Shown here: piece after piece, positions 58,292 to 64,000 of the stretch
How positions within the stretch are numbered: the first letter of the stretch is position 1
Layout: each line of letters opens with the position of its first letter
The notes under the pieces: model-generated
What the model was told of the DNA's origin: nothing
The model's database searches: none
Seen by the model: only the letters and a program-made list of their open reading frames with translations
From: Populus alba
Taxonomy: Eukaryota > Streptophyta > Magnoliopsida > Malpighiales > Salicaceae
Assembly (NCBI RefSeq): GCF_005239225.2
Contig: NC_133301.1
Span: 8,928,318-8,992,317 of the forward strand
Direction: 5' to 3'
DNA length: 64,000 nucleotides
Made by a program: the position numbers and the translations under genes

Positions 58292-59476
58292 AAACTTTGT
58301 GTCTTTTGGTTTTATTATTGTGTTTTGTTGTTTCTTATATTTGTTTAAGTGTGTTTCAGGTTTGTCAGTGTTCATTATTTCAGGTGATGTCTTCTATACT
58401 CTATCTTTCTACCTTAAGACATTGAGGACAATGTCTCATTTTGGTTGGGGGGAAAGGGTAGTAGTTGATATTTTAAAAAAAAAAACTGTGTTTTCTATTT
58501 CATAAACTATTTGCAAAACTGTTGTTACTAGCATGACAGAGTAAAAGGAGTTCTTTTGTTAAAGTGACTTTGAGACGTATCTTAGTAAACATTCTTAACA
58601 AGGTCTATCATAATACTTCGTGAAATATTCAGGTTTACAAACTCTCGTATTGTTAGCACTTGATTCTGCTCATATGTTTATTTAACAAGTATTTTTAAAT
58701 CTTCATTTTCACACACACACTTTAACATATGATTATGGGTTGCGCATTGGATTATTACATTATTTATGTTCTTTTGTTAAAGGTAACAACTAAGGGAAAG
58801 GGATAGTACATAATTTGCAAAACAAAAAAAAAAACAATGATAATAAAAAGGTAGATAAGTTTGGTTCTGTAGCCTCCCTAACCTAAGCAATTAAGCCCGA
58901 ATGGGTGTTTTAACACTTAATACCCTAAAGTCAACTGACTTGGGAGCTATTGGCCCAACGCTTGTTACATGGGTTGAGGAGAAAAGCTTAAGGGAATCAA
59001 ACATTACACTATCTACATATCAGTATCTGCAACCCGAGTTGCTAAACTCATAGGGGTGTCTCAACACCTAATGCCCTAAGACCAACTAGTCTGGGAGTCA
59101 TTAGCCTAAAACTCGTTACATGGGTTAAAGATGCATTGTGTTTCAAGTTGTATGTGTATATAAATAAATAAATAAAAAGAAAAAAAAAAAATAATCCCAA
59201 CCTAAGGAAGTTAGCCTAAACATTAAAACAAAAATTTGTTTTTCTTTCAAGTAAAGCCCCATAACTATATGTTGATATTTTGAGCATAATAGAAAGGTTT
59301 AGTAATATCTTGTTTAAGAGCTATTGAGCTGATATATGAATTTAATTAGAGTTTGTTTATTTGGATAAATTAAAGTAAGTTGAATGATGAATGCCTTGCT
59401 TTATGGAATTTGCAAATTATTTTTCTATTTTAACGCTTTGATTACTAGGGACTAGTAATAAGCTGGTTGGGGGGTG
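58292..59476 (+). other. 3' untranslated module and polypurine tract (copy D)
   Basis: Non-coding, closely similar to 18783-19984. The two diverged direct repeats are at about 58900-58980 and 59050-59130. The polypurine tract GGTTGGGGGG (from about 59466) precedes the LTR at 59477. Confidence 0.78.
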
Positions 59477-60923
59477 TGATTAGTACTTAAAAGTGCATAT
59501 TTATCAAGGTTTTATATCATCATTTTGCACTTAAAGTATCAATAACTCCTTAACTAAAGCATGTTTTATAATAACAAGTCTAATACTATAAAATGCCCTA
59601 ATATATGGTAAATGTTCATCTTAAATGCAGGCCTATCACATAAATCAAATGATTGATTGATGAATTCAACTATTGAAATTTGTGAATATAAAGAGAGGGT
59701 GAAACTTAGAAAAGAGATGTTGGTGTAGTCCAAACTGGAACACTGTTCGGTAATTGGGTCATATCTCGAGTTCTAGATGTCCAAATAACCTCAACTTTTT
59801 ACACAGATTCAGTAAGACATAGGCCTAAAACTTTCATGTTTTCATCAAGATCTAAGAAGGCCGTTTTTAGTCCAAATTATAGCAACAACGGAGAAGTCCG
59901 AATCTGTCCTGCAGCCCAAACACTGTTTAGTGTTTGGCTCATATCTGGAGTTCTAGAAGTCCAAATGACCTATATTTTTTTTTTTTCTGGAAAGCTGAGT
60001 CAATTTCCTACAACTTTCATGTTTTCTAGTGGACCCAGTTTGGATGGTAGCATTTTGTTTTTATTCAGACAAGAAGATAAGGATTTTCACCAAGTCAAAA
60101 GTTGGCCACCCACTCAACAATTATTTATCAAATCAATAATTCAGAATTTTAGCCTATAAAAGGAGGCATTTGCCATGCATTTGGGAGCTTGGTTGTTCAG
60201 ATCAAGTTCATGCTCTTTATTTCTCTCTTTATATTTTTTTTGTAATTTTTAGGTTTTGCTTTCATTAATATCATATTTATGCTTTTCATTTCCTTTCCTT
60301 TACTTAGTTAACTTGTATTTTCTTTATGTTCTTGTTTTGTTTATTTATGTTTCTCTTCTTCATTATGTTTAGCTAAGTTTATTATGTCAAGGTGAAAAGG
60401 TTACACTAATGGTGTAAGAACAAGTATGATGTAAACTCAACATGGACCTTAATGTTTAATATTAACATGTCTTATCTTTTTATCTTACTAACTCTTAATA
60501 TCTTACTTATTAAATGGTTAATCTAGATTTGTGTTGTATAATACTTGGTACAACAAATACTTGGCACTCTCATAGCCCAACCGTATGGTATTACCTACAC
60601 CTGGACTATGAAAGGAACTTGATTTGTTGTTAACATCAGTTAACATCATGAATTCCTGACAATATTTAAAAGTTTGGTGTTATGTAAATAAGATAATTAA
60701 TATGATCATGTTAATAATTTATAATGAGCTATTAATGACAAATCATCTGATTGGAACCTCCTTCGTGTGTGGTTTCCAAATTGAGTAATAAGAGTTTAAA
60801 CTATACTTGTTTGAAATACCATTGGTGGATCCTCTAACCTTGACATTTGTTTTTATCATTGTTTAATCCTTACATTAATCTTCCATCTCAAAGTTCTCAT
60901 TAATTTCTTCCTCCTCTTCTTAT

Positions 60924-60961
<38 letters not shown>

Positions 60962-61311
60962 TTACTATTAGTATTACTATTATTATTATTTACATTCTCT
61001 TTATATTATATAATATATCTCTTTGATCTTTTCATAAACTCAATATATAGGCTGGAAACCTGTGACCCGATCTTTAGATCATTCTTAGGTATAACAACGC
61101 TACGTACTGAGTATTATTATTATTATTAGTATTAATATTACTATTACTATTATTTTTATTATTGTTGTTGTTATTATTTTTGTTGTTGTTCTATTGTTAT
61201 TTATAATTTATACAATTAACCTCTATGTGGTTCGACCTCGGTCTTGCCGGGTTATTTATTACTTCGACACTCCTACACTTGGGAGAAGACATCAATCTTT
61301 TGGTCGAGTTA
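59477..61311 (+). repeat. 3' LTR of copy D (1835 bp)
   Basis: Starts TGATTAGTACTTAAAAGTGC and ends GGTCGAGTTA. Inside, the phrase CATATCTCGAGTTCTAGATG (about 59760) is echoed by CATATCTGGAGTTCTAGAAG (about 59940), an internal duplicated module. It is longer than its relatives because the variable site (60926-61200) holds (ACT)n, (ATT)n and (TTG)n tracts around about 130 bp of unrelated sequence. Confidence 0.88.
60155..60163 (+). promoter_or_regulatory. LTR core promoter TATA box (copy D)
   Basis: TATAAAAGG followed by AGGCATTTGCCATGC, conserved in the LTRs at 9785-9793 and 16008-16016 (minus), 20662-20670 (TATAAAAGA) and 21963-21971. Likely drives element transcription. Confidence 0.65.
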
Positions 61312-61316
61312 AGAAG
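61312..61316. repeat. 5-bp target duplication of copy D, right copy
   Basis: AGAAG, matching 56663-56667. Confidence 0.75.
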
Positions 61317-62721
61317 CAATCGGTGGAGAGGGAGAAGTGTGGTGGAGAGGATGGTGGCTGAAGGCACGACTAAGAAGGAGAAAGAAGAGAGAAAGACGAC
61401 AAAAAAAAGGGGAGGGTGGTTGGTCCCCCCCCTCCAACTTTGGACTCCATTTTCTTCATGCTCAGGCCATGAAATCCGCCTCCATTTATAAGAGATGGAA
61501 GAGTGTAATCTTGTCAAAACAAGTAAAAAATTTTAGCCCTCGATTTGGTTGGTAAAGATCCTAACCGTTGGTTTAAAATAAACACCATGAACTGTTAAAT
61601 TTGACAGTTCAAGGTTGCCTGAGTTGGCCTTTTTAGGGCCGATGCTAGGGCCGCTGTGTTGTCAATCTTCCTGAACGGTTCCTATCGAGTTTTAAAAAAA
61701 TGGCAGGTTATCATTTGCGTGCAAGTTTGGTTAAAAAATGAAGCATTAAATACACTTGAAAAGTAGGCACCCAAGCAGTTTCTTTCGAGTAAAACAGGGA
61801 AGACAATGAACAATAACTAGACGACGCGTTGTTTGGTCCTTTAAAAAAAAAAAATCCAAAATGACACCGTTTTAGTTAAAATTAGGGATTTTTATCAAAC
61901 TTCATGTTAGTCCTTTAGCTTTTAATTGGTTTAATTGAACCCCTAATTGTCTTTAAAGCTTTAATTTTATGCATTCAAGCCCCTGTTGGAACTTCAATTG
62001 GAACCTTGTATTTATGTGATTTTTTTAATATGAACCTTGGTCTTAGATTTATGCAATTTAACCCCTAATTGACTTTTACACTTTCAATTTCTTTAATTTA
62101 AACCCAGTTCTTCTTAAATGAGCCCCTATAGTTCGACGCCTTTTGCATTTGTCCTTAACTATGAAATTTCTGCATTGGACTCCAAAACTTCATTTTTTTT
62201 GCTATTTTGTCCCTGATTTCAATCAATTAACTTTGTAAAAATTAATTATGGTCTCTTAAAATTCTAATATTCTCAATTAAACCCAAATTGAGCTCCCAAA
62301 TTTAATTATTCACCAATTAAGCCCTTAATAAAACTAATTTTACTCATTTAAAGTATAATTAAGTCCTTGCACTTAATTTAATCCTTCAATTGGACCCAAA
62401 TTAATTCTTAAACCTAATTAAAATTTAATTCGGCCCATGATAAAATGAAATTGGCCTATTAAAAATTTAATTATGTCCTTGGACTTAATTTTTTGTAAAT
62501 TCATCCAATAATAATTTATTTTGACCTTGAATTTATATTGTTTCTTCATTTTTTGGCGTAATGGGTTATAATTAAGCCTTAACTTTTCTCTAAAATTACA
62601 ACTTAATATTTTTTTATTTTTTGTAGTCAATCCTGATATGTTTTCTCCACGTTGTCAACCTTTATTTAATTTTTTAAAAAATATAAAATTTTAGGAAATA
62701 ATCCAGAATTGGGTTATAACA
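61317..62721 (-). repeat. Probable LTR on the minus strand (Tat/Ogre-like?), interrupted by copy D
   Basis: On the minus strand the edge at 62721 reads TGTTATAACCCAATTCTGG, a common gypsy LTR start, preceded by a purine-rich stretch. The body has many short recurring phrases like TTAATTGAACCCCTAATT and AATTAAGTCCTTG. No gene. The short minus-strand frame at 61.2-61.5 kb only overlaps the junction. Confidence 0.45.
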
Positions 62722-62849
62722 ATCCCTATTAGTTCTTCCTTAAGCTTTCATTCCTACTAGGAGAATAATTTTTTTTTTGTAAAAATAGAAAGGCCTGTTC
62801 CATATCACATTTTTCTCTTCTACCCATATATAACTTTTCATGACTTACT

Positions 62850-63400
62850 TCACTTTGAGTAAGTTTCTGTCTAATAAGGAATAAATCTTTCTCTATAGAG
62901 CACACTCATTTACCCCACTTGTCAAGGCCTCTGAGGCCATTAGCTCAAGCAAGTCTTCCACATTAAGCATCTTCCCATTAAATCTCATGAAAGTATGCCA
63001 ACATGGACTCGCTCTCTAACTAGGTAACACCAAATAGTTATGTGGAGCTTTTTTTAATTGGTATAGTAGTGCTAAAACATGCCATTAGTTTGACGTAAAG
63101 GTCATTAAAGTCTTTAATAGAGCCTGACTCTAAATTATTATACTAGGTGTGCAGAACCTCTGAAGGTTATTGGGAGGATCTTACACATCACACTACTATC
63201 CTAGATGATTAGTTCCAAACTATTACACATGTTTTACACATGATCCATTAAGTCAGCAAGACCATGATTATTGTTTAGGCTTATTTTTATAGAAATATAG
63301 TACTTGGGGTTCCAGTATTCAAAACTTGCTTGGACAAAGAAGAGCTCATCACCTGGTAGGTGTTATAGACATTCTCTTGGGTTGTTCAAATACCAATCGT
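62850..63400 (-). pseudogene. Ty3/gypsy gag remnant (decayed)
   Basis: On the minus strand, in shifting frames: FEYWNPKYYISIK near 63330, NHGLADLMDHV near 63255, then VMCKILPITFRGSAHLV near 63190-63140, a Retrotrans_gag-like helix region. Further on, ESESMLAYFHEI and SLSYWPQRP-like sequence match the ESxxAYxxRFNxExxxVE part of gag. Many stops. It lies just upstream (minus sense) of the LTR edge at 62721. Confidence 0.6.
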
Positions 63401-64000
63401 CTCTTAATTTTCTATTTGCTAGGATTTGGGGAGCCCATAGAGTATAGCATGAAAAGGTGGGATTGATAATTAACTTCCATCTTGTCAAAGGGAATGCATA
63501 TGGAGTTCTTAATTTTCATGATGGTATCGTGATGGCATAAACGACCTTTTGAGGGACTTGGTGAGCACTGAGGAGGAACATCTCTTAGATGACATTTTCC
63601 CAAGACTTCTCAGGGTAATGCAATTGCCAACGAGCACTGGTAGCAACCGGTGGCGATAGCTTTAGGGTTTCTTGCTGAAGGTGTCAAGATTTACTGGGGT
63701 GACAACGCCTAATTTTCCCTCTAGGTTTTCAATATGGCATAAGTAAAGACTTGCACCTAATTAATGAGTTGTTGAAAGTATGGTTGAGTAGAAATGCCCA
63801 AAATAGCAGTAACGAGTAGATCCATCATGTGTCCTAGCCTAGGTGAGTCTCAATTGTTTGCCATGGAATGACCTAAGAATGTCAAAAACAAGTTTTAGAA
63901 ATAAATTGATGGCTCTTTGATCATTTTCCACAAACAACTATAATTGATAAAATTCTAAAATTCAAGGGGTTTAAGAATAAGACTTATATGATTGGATAAG
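63401..64000. other. Unassigned sequence at the right edge
   Basis: The minus-strand frame 63603-63412 (MGKCHLRDVPPQCSPSPSKG) may be the N-terminal part of the gag above, but I cannot confirm it. Nothing else recognised. Confidence 0.35.

Larger units (their letters stand above)
56668..61311 (+). mobile_element. LOG-carrying element, copy D, bounded by AGAAG
   Basis: Starts with TGATTAGTATTTAAAAGTGC (first ~415 bp of an LTR), then jumps to ORF X, the LOG-like ORF, the 3' untranslated module, a polypurine tract and a full 3' LTR ending CGAGTTA (two changes from the family's CGTGTCA). AGAAG flanks both ends. gag, pol, the primer site and three quarters of the 5' LTR have been deleted between about 57082 and 57116. 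It is the least decayed carrier of the LOG-like frame. Confidence 0.85.

Noticed and set aside
61225..61555. Opposing frames of 72-106 codons at the right end of copy D
   Set aside because: They cross the LTR/host junction at 61311 and overlap each other; no family motif.
1..64000. CRISPR arrays, operons, rRNA genes or organelle insertions
   Set aside because: The tandem arrays have no spacer pattern and the window is plant nuclear DNA with introns and LTR elements. No rRNA or plastid coding sequence was recognised.

Overview
The window is AT-rich plant nuclear DNA, probably from a woody eudicot. I favour Salicaceae/Populus because of the FATB protein and the style of the repeats, but this is inference. 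It holds one clear host gene, a plastid acyl-ACP thioesterase (FATB) on the minus strand at about 35.3-39.1 kb. Nearly everything else recognisable is transposable-element DNA at several stages of decay and nesting.

The most unusual content is a family of Athila-like Ty3/gypsy elements with 1.57-1.83 kb LTRs that start TGATTAG and end TGTCA. It is present as four element bodies and six LTR pieces. Copy A (+, 4319-8901) keeps a decayed protease-RT-RNase H-integrase. The minus-strand copy (8902-16692) has two LTRs, a decayed tRNA-Asp primer site, gag and a deleted pol. Copy B (+, 16693-21555) keeps little of pol. Copy D (+, 56668-61311) is a deletion derivative bounded by a 5-bp target duplication. 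Downstream of pol, where other Athila elements carry an env-like ORF, all four have the same two extra reading frames: a 168-codon cysteine-motif ORF of unknown function (ORF X) and an intronless LOG-like gene (cytokinin riboside 5'-monophosphate phosphoribohydrolase family). These are followed in three copies by a long 3' untranslated module, a G-rich polypurine tract and the LTR. Every LOG copy seen is broken, but the cassette outlasted pol in three of the four bodies.

Layout: 1-4.3 kb, no gene, one degenerate tandem repeat. 4.3-22.9 kb, the LOG-carrying cluster (A, the minus element, B and an older truncated LTR). 22.9-25.7 kb, a decayed chromovirus (RT to chromodomain). 25.7-35.3 kb, AT-rich intergenic DNA with a GGT/GAT-rich repeat, two copies of a dispersed repeat and AT microsatellites. 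35.3-39.2 kb, FATB with six coding exons, a 5'UTR intron and a TATA box. 39.2-45.6 kb, a decayed minus-strand Tekay-like integrase and a regular 65-bp tandem array. 45.6-62.7 kb, retroelement-derived DNA, probably including a minus-strand Tat/Ogre-like LTR, into which a 5.5-kb hAT transposon (50567-56054, TIRs plus 8-bp TSD) and copy D inserted separately. 62.7-64 kb, a minus-strand gag remnant.

FATB releases saturated fatty acids from acyl-ACP in the plastid. The transposable elements have no visible functional link to it.
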